This document shows positions 1-11,540 of a stretch of 64,000 bases of DNA, piece by piece (the first letter of the stretch is position 1; each line of letters starts with the position of its first letter). The translations under genes and the position numbers were made by a program. This DNA comes from Massospora cicadina (lineage: Eukaryota > Entomophthoromycota > Entomophthoromycetes > Entomophthorales > Entomophthoraceae). The stretch is taken from assembly GCA_022478985.1 (NCBI GenBank), contig JAKSZP010005271.1, forward strand, positions 124,001-188,000, written 5' to 3'. The notes beneath the pieces were generated by a model. The model did no database searches and was not told the origin of the DNA. It saw nothing but the letters and a program-made list of their open reading frames with translations.

Positions 1-516
1 TCTAGGATTATTTAATAATTTTTATATATAATATTGCTTTTATAATGTGTTTTATAATAAATATCATTCATATACTTTGCTAAACAGATGTCTTTTTTCT
101 ATATTTACCTTTACCATCTCTAGAAAATTAAGCTTATAATGACCATGACCATATAAGCAAGTAATATACAAGGTTAAAATTTAATTAATAAACTTTACAG
201 AAAACACAAAAAATAAAGACAAATTGTTAAATGATGATTCTACTAACCATTGTGGTGCCAGATAAGAAACAGATGATTTGAGCAAAGCCACAGGTAAAAG
301 CTAGTTCGCTAATAACTTCAGTGAGGCGATCTTATGCGACTATATTGTTACATAGCTGATTTTTAATATTAGATGTTATGTAGCTGGTTACTGCTACTAT
401 TGTAAGAATTGTTTTATTTAAGCTGTCTTAGTTGCAGGTAATTTTATTAGGCTATTTCTTATGACTCCGACACTAACGTTTTAAATTCAAAGATTTTCGA
501 CTAGTCTTAATCAATT
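1..516. other. AT-rich upstream flank, no gene seen
   Basis: AT-rich DNA with no long open frame and no recognisable repeat. It must contain the promoter of the acetyltransferase gene at 517, but I cannot point to a convincing TATA box or initiator. In-frame stops lie close upstream of the ATG, so the coding region is unlikely to extend left without an intron. Confidence 0.5.
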
Positions 517-1143
517 ATGGCTGAGAAATACATTCACAACCAAGCAGAATTTGAAAAGTTGACCGAGCGGCAGCGCATGGTAGCCGGGTACCCCTACAAG
601 CCTAGTGATCCTGAATTAATTGAAGGGCGAAAACTTGCACGAGAGCTAACCTATAAATTCAATACATCTGCCCCAGGATGCAAAGATGAGCGGGACCAAA
701 TTCTCAGAAAGCTCTTTGGCAGCATTAAGGGGGACCGTATTTTAATTGAGCCGGACTTTCGGTGTGATTACGGATACAATATTCATATAGGCTTAAACCT
801 AGAAGCTAATTTCAACATCGTCATGCTAGACTGTGCTAGAATTGATATTGGCGATCGAGTGTTGATTGGTCCTAGTGTGCAGATCTATACAGCCACACAT
901 CCCGTCGAGGCCGACTTGCGTTTAGAGTTTGAGCTTGCTAAACCTATCACGATAGGCGATGACGTCTGGATTGGCGGTAATGCTACTATCTGTCCCGGAG
1001 TCAGTATTGGAAATCGAGTGACAGTTGGAGCTGGTGCAGTTGTTACCAAGAATGTCCCCGATGATGTAGTTGTGGCAGGAAATCCGGCTAAGATTATTCG
1101 TCGGCTAACTCCTCCATCCAGACAAAATCTTTTAGAAGGCTGA
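517..1143 (+). CDS. Maltose/galactoside O-acetyltransferase family protein (hexapeptide repeat)
   Basis: An uninterrupted 208-residue frame. Residues about 16-70 match the N-terminal maltose-acetyltransferase (Mac) domain, including the run [11 protein letters not shown]. Residues about 85-200 form a left-handed beta-helix of hexapeptide repeats with the family tail [14 protein letters not shown]. The likely catalytic histidine is H128 in TATHPV. Family members transfer acetyl from acetyl-CoA to a sugar hydroxyl and act as cytosolic trimers; the true substrate here is unknown. Length is normal for the family and no signal peptide is seen. The start is the first ATG of the frame, and the Mac domain begins about 15 residues later. 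No intron is needed. It is the only clearly intact host-type gene in the window and stands alone in AT-rich flanks. The fold and family are sure; maltose specificity is a name by homology only. Confidence 0.93.
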   Translation: MAEKYIHNQAEFEKLTERQRMVAGYPYKPSDPELIEGRKLARELTYKFNTSAPGCKDERDQILRKLFGSIKGDRILIEPDFRCDYGYNIHIGLNLEANFNIVMLDCARIDIGDRVLIGPSVQIYTATHPVEADLRLEFELAKPITIGDDVWIGGNATICPGVSIGNRVTVGAGAVVTKNVPDDVVVAGNPAKIIRRLTPPSRQNLLEG

Positions 1144-2200
1144 AGTGGGTTGCAGTTATTTTTGTTTTTAGCACAACTTACTGCAGAGCTCTCATTATTT
1201 ATATTATTTTAGTTTGTGATCAAATTTATCTAATTTTGCTAAAAAACTTGTTCATAAAACCCGTTTAGAATTTTCAAGGTGATTTAAATAAATCATAAAA
1301 TTTTGACCCTTTAACTTTTGCATCGTAGTTGTTTTTATCCTAGACTCAATAAAAAGGGTTAGTTATAGGTAGGCTTTATTTTTGTAATGATTCTAATGAT
1401 CAGAGTGAAAAAAATCATTTAGATACACATATTGCCGAAAGAATAATATTGCACTAATAGCTGGGTATATAAAAATTTGTATTACGTTGTAATTCCTATT
1501 ATTTTTAACAAGAGATTCGTAGCCTGGTTAAATGTTGCTTCTTCCACTATATGCATGTGTTTTATTTTCGTTAAGTTCAATTCTGCCATGCATTACCTAG
1601 CGTTTGTTTTGTTAGCTATGTTTATCCAGAGCTTAGCTCAGTTTGTCAATCAAGAAATTAACAGTAAATGTGATAAAACGACATTTATAGTTTTTTTACA
1701 AGTTATAACCTTAAATAATGTAGTGTAGTTATACCCTATGATTTTATAGTGTTTTATCTGCGACTGTAGCTTTGACAGCGGATTTTCAAGCTGGCTCATA
1801 AGCCGAATAAAAATTTTAGCTTAATAAAATATAGTTTCATCTAGTTAATTATACTGAGCTCAAAGTTAACCCTCTATTGATTATAAAATGTCTTGTTAAT
1901 AGGATTTTTGTGCAAGTGATTTAGTTATGGTGATATTGAAGACCCTATAAGTCTCATCTAAAAAATATTTTCTAATATACTAGTAAGCTACAGTATAGTA
2001 GGGTTATTCACAAATTTTTACAGGTAAAACAAGTACAAGATTAAGCTTGAAAGAATGTAACATTATATCTCTTCAGTAGCAAGACTTGAGCTGAACTTAT
2101 TTCATTGTAATGTACTACTAAAATTATATTTTATTCGAAAATCCTTGAACTAGCCAACGAGATACACTGTATAATAGTCTGCTTTTCTTGTTTGCTTAAA
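1144..2200. other. AT-rich intergenic region
   Basis: No recognisable gene. A frame at 1477-1728 (+, 83 codons) has no ATG at its start, is hydrophobic and AT-rich, and matches nothing I know, so I treat it as chance. The left target-site copy of the SINE begins at 2201. Confidence 0.5.
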
Positions 2201-2211
2201 AAATGTACCAG

Positions 2212-2492
2212 GGGGAGGATACCCCAGTGGTAGAATATGGACTCTACCACTGCCTCCCTGAGTTCAATCTCGGTAATAAACTTTGGGCAGAGGACGATTA
2301 TGGCTGTGTTGGCATTGCGCACCAATGCCCCGAACCAAGATAGCAAATAGCAAAGGCGATCCATGGAGTTCCTGACCTATCATACGCCGCGCATGGAGGT
2401 TTTCCGGATTTTATCCTCCTTTCCCACATTCGATTTCCCCTCAATCGGTGCGGTATCGTCTCCAGATCGGCCCACCTCGAATAAAATAAAAT
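2212..2492 (+). mobile_element. tRNA-derived SINE with flanking target-site duplications
   Basis: A 281-bp non-coding element. Its first 70 bases resemble a tRNA, closest by eye to tRNA-Gly, and carry both internal Pol III promoter boxes. An unrelated GC-richer body follows, ending in an A-rich tail built of ATAAA units. The perfect 11-bp repeat AAATGTACCAG flanks it (2201-2211 and 2493-2503), which is the mark of LINE-mediated retrotransposition. SINEs code for nothing and depend on a partner LINE. The 3' end of the intact LINE in this window is AATAAATTTT, so that LINE is not obviously the partner, although both ends are AATAAA-like. The perfect TSD suggests a fairly recent insertion. Identification as a SINE is strong; the family is unknown to me. 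Confidence 0.85.
2220..2271 (+). promoter_or_regulatory. Internal Pol III promoter (A and B boxes) of the SINE
   Basis: The A-box-like TACCCCAGTGG lies at 2220-2230 (consensus TGGCNNAGTGG) and the B-box-like AGTTCAATCTC at 2261-2271 (consensus GGTTCGANTCC). Their spacing and their distance from the element start match a tRNA gene. Both boxes carry a few mismatches. Confidence 0.7.
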
Positions 2493-2503
2493 AAATGTAC
2501 CAG

Positions 2504-3491
2504 TAGGTAAATATAGCTATTACTAAAAGCACACACGCTTTACATGAGTTTTAACACGTTTGTTAACCAGCGTGATTTAGTTGAGTTTCTCACGAGGCCC
2601 AAATGTGACTATCGAAAATTGTCGAATGCTAGGTAGCGAGCATAAATAAATTATAACCTATTGTCCCAATTGTCTAAAATCCCCACAAATGTGTTTGGAC
2701 TGTTTTAACGATAATATAATAAGCTGTAATATAATATAATATTTTATCATAAATATAAATTAATAAAAAAGTATAGCATAATCAGAATTTTTTAATACTT
2801 TTATTTTGTCCTTTACCCATACAGCTAGGAAGTTAGTTTGCGCGCCTTTTCTTACGTACCCCATCAGAGCTCCGATGGTGGTTTTGGGTAGTTTTTTACC
2901 CTTCGATTTCATTCAAGACGTCACATTTGAATTTGCTATTAGTGATGCTAAACCTAAGAATTGTTCATTACCAAACTCACCGCCCCGTCACCCATATTTG
3001 GGTGACACGGCGACGAAAGTGTTAAAGATTGTGGGTTAAACGTTTTTATTTTGCAAAATTCACAATTTTATCAATTTTATCAATGGATTATTGTATTGTC
3101 ATGGGAGATACAAGTGTGCCAAATTTCAAAGCTTTAGCTAGTATTGAAGGTAGTTAAATCAATCGCATGATTCCACCACCGACAGATACCACAGCGGGTG
3201 GAGAAAAACATTTTAAAAAGTATGAGTAAAGGATATTCAAATCCATGCGACGAGTAAAATCTAGCAACCCTCATTTGTGGTGAAATGAGACATTCGCAAG
3301 TGTACATCAAGATAACGTTTCACCCTCTTTCAACAAAAAGCTTGAATATTCAACGGCCCATCATTGTTGATTTTATTTTGGATGTCCAAGGTTTATTAGT
3401 TAAATTTAATGGTCGACGGTATTTTTCATAAGTGAAAGGGTACGCAATTTAATGTACCAAGCCTAGCTTGGCATCCTCACAAAGGTACGTC
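2504..3491. other. Intergenic, one doubtful short ORF
   Basis: Mostly AT-rich, with short TAATA-type runs near 2720-2745. A 77-codon frame at 2806-3039 (+) lacks an ATG at its start but is preceded by a pyrimidine tract and an AG, so it could be an exon. I recognise no domain in it and see no partner exon. Nothing else is supportable. Confidence 0.35.
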
Positions 3492-4717
3492 TTATAGCCT
3501 CTGAGCTGGGAAGCTGATATAGGATTGGTTCAGGTCAAAGGATTCTTCTGGTTGAAGTTCATACTTTGTGTCCAGGGTGAGCTTAACCGGACTGTCGGCC
3601 CAGAGGAGCTGGTGGATAGGGCTGGGGGGTGGTGGGGGATAGATCGAGGCTTTAGTGGTGCGCTTGATGCAGATGTAGGCGATTGTGGATATAAAGAGGA
3701 GGAAGATGACGAGTAAGGTGGCGATAAGGGTATAGACAAGTTCGGGTGGGAAATTTGCATTTGGAGTCTGGACTATCGTATGAATTGGTGAGGGCGAAGG
3801 TGAGGTTGGCAGTGGAGCAAATGGCGGGTCAGGTTCAGTCTGAGAAGCAGTTGATTTTAATTTTCCCCTGGTTTCGTGTTCTTTATATACGTCATTTACC
3901 TTTGGCACCTGTTTAACAGAAGCGTTGGATATGGTAGATAGTGGTTTGTTGTTAAGTGGTTTGGTTTTCAAAAAGTAATGTTCGGCAACAATTTTTTTGA
4001 GGCATCCCCCGTAAGGGCAGTAAGCCGATTGGAAGGGAAGTTGTTTGGGATAAAGGAGCTTCCAGTCGTCGATGCTGACAATCTTTGTAGAATTGTTGTA
4101 TGCCTCCCCTACCTTTCCAAAAGCATGGATGAGGGTTCGGTTGTATAATACGAGGCACCCGCTGCTTGCGCCAACGAAGCCAGATATTTCTTCGCTTCCC
4201 CAGGTCATGGTTTTAAGTTGAAGATGGTGGATCAATTGTCACCACCCGAAGTAAGATAAATGGTTTCGTTAATATGGGTGGCGCTGAATCCAGATGCGTA
4301 CCTTGGAGGAGTTCCTCGGGTTGGAACCTCTTCCCAAGGCATGCTTCCAGTATAAATGCCAGATAGATTATCGGGCCGCCTTAAAATGACGTACCCTTGT
4401 TTATTATAGTTGAAACCAACACTAGTCCCCATGCTCCACTTCAGAATTTCATCTTTAATGGCAGTATGTTTTTCTGGGAGCTTATCATACATATAAATCA
4501 TCCTAACTGATCTTCCTGAACTCCAAAACGGCGTAAGAGGCTCAAGCTCTACTTTGGCCCACTCTAGGCGGCCTCGTGTTGTTAGATCCAGCCAATACGT
4601 AACATAATTATTCCCATCCGGCGTCCCAACTGCTACCACTTGGTCATCACCTGCCATACAGTTGCCCACCAATAGGTGAGGCGTTGCTACAGCTTCGGAT
4701 GCGTGTAGTTTAACCAT
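3492..4717 (-). pseudogene. Kelch-like single-pass membrane protein gene, broken by a stop plus frameshift
   Basis: Two adjoining minus-strand frames make one protein. The upstream frame (4717-4232, 161 codons) and the start of the downstream frame (4235-3492, 247 codons) show Kelch-type motifs: an aromatic W before PTRG, ETIYLTSGGDN, then MTWGSEE and LIHAFGKVG. A Pro/Ser/Thr-rich stretch follows, then one transmembrane helix at about residues 168-190 of the second frame, then a cytoplasmic tail with a five-proline run. A Kelch-type ectodomain joined to one helix and a tail is seen in fungal surface proteins of unclear role. The frames are separated by a TGA where Trp would fit and by a one-base shift in an AAAA run a few codons later. 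This is either a real pseudogene or a sequencing error. The downstream frame opens on TTG, which supports its being a continuation. Coding sequence may extend upstream towards 4870, but stops interrupt it. Confidence 0.68.
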
Positions 4718-5798
4718 TCAACCCCCTTTACCCTTTGCAGTTTCCATGAAGGCGAATTTCATGCCACTTTGGAATATTTCATTCCTCAGGATCTGTTATT
4801 GCCACCAGAAAGAGAGATCTACGCGACATTCTGGTCCACTCAAGTGTTCAACCAAGTTTCATTCTAGCACTAAGCTTAGGCTGAGCAAATCTTGCCAATT
4901 GCTTATGCCAAAAGCCATTTAGCAATTCCGTCTACGTCACTGGTTATCATTTGCAAGTACTATTTAATACGACTATTAAATATTTTAACTGCGCCAAAAA
5001 CCATATTCATATGCTTGATGGCACCACGGAGCATTTTGCTCAAAAGCGCTAGCCATAAGCGTCAAGCTAGCGTGCTAAGAAAGTATGTAACCACAATTAA
5101 AGCCACATCAGCCACCTCATCGGATCTGAAATTACTCTACGCACCATCGGACTATACTTTTAATGTACTTTAATTCAATATTGTTATATTAATAAATATT
5201 TTGAAACCTTTGGAATAATTTAGGGTCCACTGACGACTTTTTTTATTATAATTATGCTGTGAACACAAACAATAACCAAATTATGGCTTTAAAATAATGG
5301 TTATGTGTAAGTATGATCTTAAATCAGTGGGCGAATATTCATTAGATTGGATTAAGGCTAACATCGATTTGAAAGGCCCAAGTGATAATTTTAACACCTT
5401 AATAGATATCCAGACATCATGATATGTTATGGCCTATAATTAGCTTTGGTATGATAAGGAATTTAAAATCTTATGAATTTAAAATTAATCTGTATAAACT
5501 TAAATAACACTAACAACACCATTTGATAAAAGGATTAGAAATTTATTTTAGTTTTACTGACCATTTTTAAAATGTTTTATGGGATACAGATAGATAGATT
5601 AGATCTATTACTAATGAAACTTCACAAAGTTTATCAGTATGATATTTTATAAGCATTAAAATAAGTTAGGTATACCTTTCAAATGAATAGCCCTTCAACC
5701 CTATTTTTAAAGCATACGTTTATTGGTTATGAGATTTTTAACTTTGGCTAGTTGAACCTTTGTGAATTTTAAAAGCAAAATGTATCTTAAATTACAAT
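4718..5798. other. Intergenic between the Kelch-like gene and element E1
   Basis: About 4720-4870 may hold decayed N-terminal coding of the Kelch-like gene on the minus strand. A 93-codon plus frame at 4892-5173 has no ATG start and no recognisable domain. From 5180 the DNA is AT-rich and featureless up to the E1 target site ACTTA at 5799-5803. Confidence 0.4.
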
Positions 5799-5803
5799 AC
5801 TTA

Positions 5804-7445
5804 TGTAAGTCCTGGAGACCAGCCCCTATACCTGGATAGGGAGCAATAACCCTTCCAAACAAAAAGGGACCAAAGGCCCAAGTGGACCCCCTGTCACAGT
5901 TTAGTGATTTTAGCATGTAGTAGATGAGTGCTGGGTGACTGCTATCCCCCCAAGGATAACCCATTCCCTCCCCTCCCCCTCCTTAACCCTGGTAAGTTTT
6001 ATAAAGGGGGTCTGCAGAGAGCTCATGCAAGCCAGGGGCCATGGGCAGGCCTCTGGGACCCCCCACTCCCCAGGCAATTTATGTCAAAATTTGGAGGAAA
6101 TTGCCTGCACCAACCTCAGGGCCTGGTCTGCAAATTCTGGCCTTGGGAGCCAGTCCAGACTGGCTTGCACTGAAAATCAGATTGGAGCATGATTTAAATC
6201 TTGAACCAGGCATCAAATGACTCAGACCAGTTGCTTAACTCTCTGGAACAGATCTGAGAAGTTCAGATTATGTGAATAGCCCAATTAACAGTTCAGAACA
6301 GATCTCAAACAACTAAGCCCAGCTTCCATATCCCCCAGGATGAATCCAGGAAATCCAAATCATGCGAACAAGCTGACTTGGATGGTCAGGGCCCAGATTG
6401 GCACCATCAACCTGGCTTGGTCCAAAAATGCAGAAAATTTGCAAAGTTTTTTTTTTGATTTTTGCCATGGTTTTGTACATCACCTCACCCCTCTCCCCAC
6501 CAGCCAACCAGATCCCATTGCTAACCCCCAATTGACCAATTCCATAACACCTCCCCCATGCAATTCATCCAATACTTAAGGCAACTACCCTGCCCAGGGG
6601 TAGCTGTCAGTTCATTCTCTTATCTTCTCACAATTTGCGCTCAATAAACCATGTATACACCGTTCAGCTTGCTGCAGCCTACATCCACCTTATTTTATTA
6701 ATTAAAATCCACTGATCAATCCAGCAAAGTGCGCTGTCACCAAAATCCCTATTTTGATGTTTGCCAACTGGATTATCCAGTCACATAACCCTGCCATACA
6801 GCAGTGGATCAGAAATATAAAAAACTAGCTCACCCTTGATGACAAACCCATTTACTTATTTGTTATCACACATCCATTTAACAAAAACACTCCCATCCAT
6901 TCCGTTGCTGGCTTTTCTGAAACTGCTCCCCTTTTGGAACAGCATCAGGGCACCTCTGCTCCACCACCTGCAGAGTCAAGACCCCTACCTGGTCCATCCA
7001 CTGATAGTCCAGGCTGACAGTGGGGCCTGGAGCACCTGTTTAGGGGGTGCTCAGCCCAACGCTCCTCACATTTTACATCCCCCTTTACTCTCACCACTAA
7101 TTGCATGATGGCTCTTGTGTCAGCCCTTGTTGGCATGCAAGCTCACTCGTTCAAACCTGAAGGCCAGCAACTACAAACCCTTGAGGAGTCATCATCCTCC
7201 CTGCCTCTCCCACCCTTGGGGGTTGCCCCCACATGACTTGTGGTTGCCCCCGTTGCAACCATCTGGTTTTACCTTGGGGGCCTTCAGTACGTTATTGAAC
7301 TTTTGCTTCCCTCATGTACCTAATAGAAATCCACTCTTACAAGTCACTCAGATCGCTGTGTCTATGGCATTCTGGGCTCTCCACTGAGTGCTCACACACC
7401 CTGATTGGGAGCCCAGTGTAATTTTTATCAGCTGAATCCATTACA
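5804..7445 (+). repeat. E1 5' LTR (1642 bp)
   Basis: Starts TGTAAGTCC and ends TTACA, so it has TG...CA termini. It matches 13187-14826 along its full length with scattered substitutions and small indels, roughly nine bases in ten by eye. A TATA-type TTTTATAAAGGGGG near 5997-6010 and an AATAAA near 6652 are plausible promoter and poly(A) signals. The ORFs inside it have no known domain and are taken as chance frames of an LTR. Confidence 0.95.
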
Positions 7446-7689
7446 TAATGAACTGACATGTAATCTTGGCCTTCTCCGCCCTCCTCGCTGGCACTGGTGA
7501 AGCATTGTTTTATGCACTTACTCTGAACATGCACTCCCTCTGCAACCTGGTCTTCTCCTGCCAGTTGGCTGCCTCATTCATCCGAGCTTGCTGACAGGCT
7601 TTGTTAAACTGGTCCCCACCCTGCTTAGCACCAGCAATGAGTGTCACTCCCTCAGTTAACATGATAGGGATGGGGTTCCTCCCTATCCC

Positions 7690-8221
7690 TTCTGATGAGG
7701 TGGCTGACCAAGTTCTATGTCCTGGTGGAGCTCCAGGTGCACTTTGCTGCTGATGGCAGAAAATCCCCAAACCTTCTGATGTCCAGCAGAGTGTGGCTCT
7801 CCTTGACGCCCTGGATGGGAATGCCTGCCGCTGGGTCAGGGGAGTGCTCTGCTCTGCAGCCAAGTCTGGCAACCCTACCCCTCTGCTTGCACTGGTCACT
7901 TCAGCAGTTCAGGCCTCTGAGTCAATACCGGTGCATCTTCTCCATCTCTTTACATTGGGGCAGTCAGCTATGGACCTACCCTCCCTGATTGAAGTCTTTG
8001 CGGTCCTGGCTCCCACTGTGCCAATCCCCTCCAAAATTGCAATCTCCACCTTCCATGCTGCCTTGGACTCCACTGCGGCTGCTCATACATCCTGGGACCC
8101 TCTCCCAGGGTCTTTAGAAATTGCATTCTCTGTGGCCCGCTCAATTGGGGCCAGGCCCTTCCACACCCCATACATGCAGCTGCAGCTCTTGAGGTACCAC
8201 ATACCACCCCTCCCCCTCTGA
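7690..8221 (+). pseudogene. E1 gag (capsid) remnant
   Basis: Frame-broken capsid coding. The segment near 7695-7760 (LQVHFAADGRKSP) fits the start of the Ty3-type gag domain. After a frameshift, the segment starting at 7793 (ALLDALDGNACRW) fits the conserved L-x-G-x-A-x-x-W region. Gag forms the cytoplasmic particle in which reverse transcription occurs. No zinc knuckle could be found downstream (8221-8550), where a proline-rich linker-like sequence is seen. The assignment rests on position and this short motif. Confidence 0.6.
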
Positions 8222-8550
8222 CAGCGGTGTGGTCAAGGGAAGCGTTCCCCCTGGCTTTCAGCCCTTTGCCCCCCATCTGTGTCCACCTTGGGTATTTCCC
8301 CTCTGGGGGAACCCCTACCTACAGCACCCCCTGTTTCCACCCCTGATCAGGAGGGTGGCTTATTAGGCTCCCAGAGCTCATAACCTGTTCTTCCTGGCGC
8401 TATTATCCCTCTAGTTGACCCCAACTCCCCCTTGAAGAGGGTGGAGCGGGTGTATGCATCAACCTCTGCTTACCTATTTGGGACAAGGAGGAAGCGACAC
8501 TCTTATCTCAGGAACAAACCAGCCCAGCACCTCCTGAGCAATCTCTTTTT

Positions 8551-8841
8551 ATGTTGGGTCATGTCCCCTCCTCTGCTGCCCTCTCTATTGCTCTACTTAA
8601 TAAAGAGGATCAAGCCTACTTTCTGTTTCCTGTTTTCTTTCCCTCAGAGATGGGTGAGACCACTTTAAAAGCCCTCCTTGACACTGGAGCGGTGGGTAAC
8701 TTTATTGATATCAGTGTGGCACGCTCTCTGGACCTGGCGATGGAGGAAGCTTCATCTATCCTAGGCGCCTCATTGGAGCCCATGAAGTCCTACCGCATCC
8801 ACACCCCTTACACTTTTCCATTCATATTTTGGGTTCTGTGA
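8551..8841 (+). pseudogene. E1 aspartic protease (retropepsin)
   Basis: The frame contains ALLDTGAVGNFIDISVA, with the active-site triad D-T-G-A typical of Gypsy retropepsins, and the usual SVARSL helix after it. The enzyme would cut the Gag-Pol polyprotein. The catalytic Asp is kept, but the frame ends early at 8841 and the rest of the domain is not readable. It lies between gag and RT as expected. Confidence 0.8.
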
Positions 8842-9269
8842 CCACTTATCAGCAGTACAGGATTTTCTCTATGCTGTAATTCTGGGAGTGGGCTGGTGGC
8901 GCCACCAGCAGGTCTGTATCAACCTTATGAGGAAATCCTTGTTTTTCTCAAACCTTAAGCTAAGTGGAGAGTTTCCCATGATCGAAAATTTCCCCTGGGC
9001 ACCTCTCTTAGCTCAATCTTCCCTCCTGACTCCACTCCAATAGACCTCCCTTCCTAGCCCCTTACAAGGCTATCTTTAATATGTCACTAGCACTTAAGCT
9101 TCCCCTACACTCTGAGTATAATCCATAATTTCAGCTAATAGTTGACCTAGTCAGAATCAACTGCCCCTCTACCCCTACACTGAGGAGAGGACAAGGCTTT
9201 GGGGATTTAGCTAGACGAGATGTTAGAGAAGGGAGGTTTATTAAGAAATCTTCCCCCGTCGCCTCCCCC

Positions 9270-9860
9270 ATAATTTTTTGCTAGGAAATCAGATGGCTCC
9301 CTGCATCCTTGTGTTGACTATGACCATATTAACAACATTATATCCCTGATCCATACCCCCTGTCCTTGGAGAAACCATCACCCAGGCCATTGATAAGTCC
9401 CACATCTCCTCTTGTTTGGACCTGGTGAATGCCTTCAATCAGGTGAGGGTGGCAAGGGGGCATGAATGGCTTACAGCTATCCATACTCACCGAGGCCTCT
9501 TCCAGTTCAGGGTGATGCCCTTTGGACTAAAGAATGCTCTGGCCACCTTCCAGCACCTTATCAATGATGCGCTAGGGGACAAGCACTTCTCATGCGCCGT
9601 TGCCTACAATGATAATATCCTGATACATTCCCCCCTGGAACAACATGCCAAGGACCTAGAAGCAGTGGTGGCAGCCCTCCACAAGGCGGGACTCTTCATG
9701 AAACCTTCTAAGTGTGAATTCTTCAGAGATGAGGTAACCTTATTAGACAATCTTGTCTTGAAAGATGCCTATGCTGTCCCCCCTGCAAAATTGAGGCTAT
9801 CCAGTTATGGCCCACCCCAACTACACAAAAGCAACTTCACAGCTTCCTTGGCACTGTAAC
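9270..9860 (+). pseudogene. E1 reverse transcriptase, catalytic box mutated
   Basis: The 9416-9859 frame shows DLVNAFNQVRV (the first catalytic Asp block), FRVMPFGLKNALATFQ (the conserved MPFGL-NA-ATFQ motif) and the thumb region SKCEFFRDEV. The YxDD box reads YNDN, so the second catalytic aspartate is Asn. The RT should therefore be inactive even apart from its frameshifts. The fingers region (9270-9410) is present only in pieces with stops. RT copies element RNA into cDNA in the particle. Confidence 0.9.
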
Positions 9861-11540
9861 TTTTTTGAAAAAATTCTTCCCACCCTTGCCCAAATAGCGG
9901 CACCCCTCCACACCTCACAGAGAAGAATGTTCCTTTCAAGTGGTCCCCCAAATTTCAGCAGGCCTTTGAGTCTATCAAGAAGGTTTTCCTCACAGCCCTA
10001 GTCCTGCATCATGCTGACACTTCTCGCCCCTTTATAGTAGCCTGTGATGCCTCGTTAGTGGCAGTGGGCGCCATACTGCTACAGGAGCATGAAGGAGTTG
10101 AAAACCTGGTAGGCTATTACTCTACAAGTTCACCTCGTTTGAGAAAGCATAGCGATATATAATAAGGAGTTAGCGGCAGTGACGTGGTCACTCACCCACT
10201 GGCAATACCTCCTGTTATATTTTGATGGTTGACTCAAAATTAAACCCTTTGAGAAAACCATCAATGCTGATAGATTACTTCCATTGATGGATCCTTTAAT
10301 TCTCCCAATTCATCCGCATAATTTGATAAATCAGATTCACCTCATAACCACTCTAATTGCGTCTGAGGTGCCCGATTATTGTAGCTAATAATAGCTATGA
10401 TATTATTATATTATGGCTGATTATGGGTACACTTGGGTGCAAAGTGGTCCCACGGCATTAACTAAATTGCACCTCCTAAATTAGTACATTAATCTTAATG
10501 CACTAAGGCGGAGATGGGTTTGATTTAATAGAATCAATAATTAAGCACTTAAACATTGATGTCCCAATTATGGGCATACTTAGTGCTATTGAGAGACCTG
10601 CCAACATCCCAAATTGGGGTGCGTCATCTTTTATGATCATATATTTTTTATTCCCCATTTATTGTTAGATGTCAAGTTATGATGTAGCTCTAATTGGGAA
10701 GATTTTGATGTTGAGTTCAAAACCCAGTCATCCCAATTATGAGAGTAAAATTGCCTCCAATGGGGCTGAAATGATTGTTATTTTTAGTTAATTCATGGGT
10801 TAAATTGACTTGGGGATTTTTCATAATTATTGCCATGACCAGCAGAGGATTGGCATAATATGAATGAACTCATCTAATAGATGAGTTTGGCCATGAGATG
10901 CCTGAGAGGTATATAATACTGGCACCTGGCTGATTAATGAAACATCAATTAATCATCATTTACTAGTTTATTGATCATTAGTAACTATTGTCACTTAGTT
11001 TATTAATTATTATCCATCTGTCATCTGTCAGATATTCGTATCTGTTGCCATTATATCTATATTAGATAGTTGTGTGTGTTTATTCTTCCCAAGGAGAAGT
11101 ACATAGTTGCCTTCCAGAGAAGTAGTCCTGATTATAAAGGAATAATTTCCTGATTTTGTACAAAGACAGAAGGTCTTGTATTTGTTGGTGCCAGTAAACT
11201 TAAGAACGGTGAGTATACCAGAGTTACTTGGCTATTATCAAGGATTATCAGAGAATCTACTTCCCAATTACAAGCAGGAGTTTCATTTGAAAAGCGAGTT
11301 TATATCCTCGATTTCACTGTCAAGTTATTTTAGCTTGCACCATCGGCTAAAACTTAACACCTCCTGCAAGGTGCTCAGCATAAGATTACTGTTCATATGG
11401 ATCATAAGGCCTTGCTCTACTACTGCAAAATCTAGAATCTGGGGCACTGGCAAACTTGCACCTACCATGATCTACTTGGGTTTCACTTCAAGTATGAATT
11501 CATAAAGGGCCCCCTGAACATTTTGCAGGACATGCTCAGT
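9861..11540 (+). pseudogene. E1 RNase H domain, split by a solo LTR
   Basis: The 5' part (about 9861-10212) runs from the RT-RNase H connection to THWQYLL. The 3' part (11365-11540) resumes with QGAQHK, then VHMDHKALLYY and a tail with DMLSQNPSLPP. The two halves are continuous in the protein; 10213-11364 is the inserted LTR with its duplicated target site. RNase H removes RNA from the RNA/DNA hybrid. Stops and frameshifts are also present in the 5' half. Confidence 0.88.
10213..11359. repeat. Solo LTR of another retrotransposon inside E1
   Basis: A 1147-bp AT-rich block starting TGTTATATTTTG and ending ACTTAACA, with TG...CA ends. It is flanked by the 5-bp target duplication CCTCC at 10208-10212 and 11360-11364, and it interrupts the RNase H codons of E1. 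No element-internal genes are present, so it is a solo LTR left by LTR-LTR recombination. A TATA-like GGTATATAATACTGG lies near 10909-10923. Orientation cannot be set. I see no second copy of this LTR in the window. Confidence 0.93.

Noticed and set aside
2212..2282. Possible functional tRNA-Gly gene
   Set aside because: The cloverleaf is imperfect, the boxes have mismatches, and the unit is bounded by an 11-bp target duplication with a SINE body and tail, so it is the head of a SINE.
7115..7387. Several 63-97-codon frames in the E1 LTRs (both strands)
   Set aside because: They lie in LTR sequence, have no known domain and are not conserved as frames between the two LTR copies.
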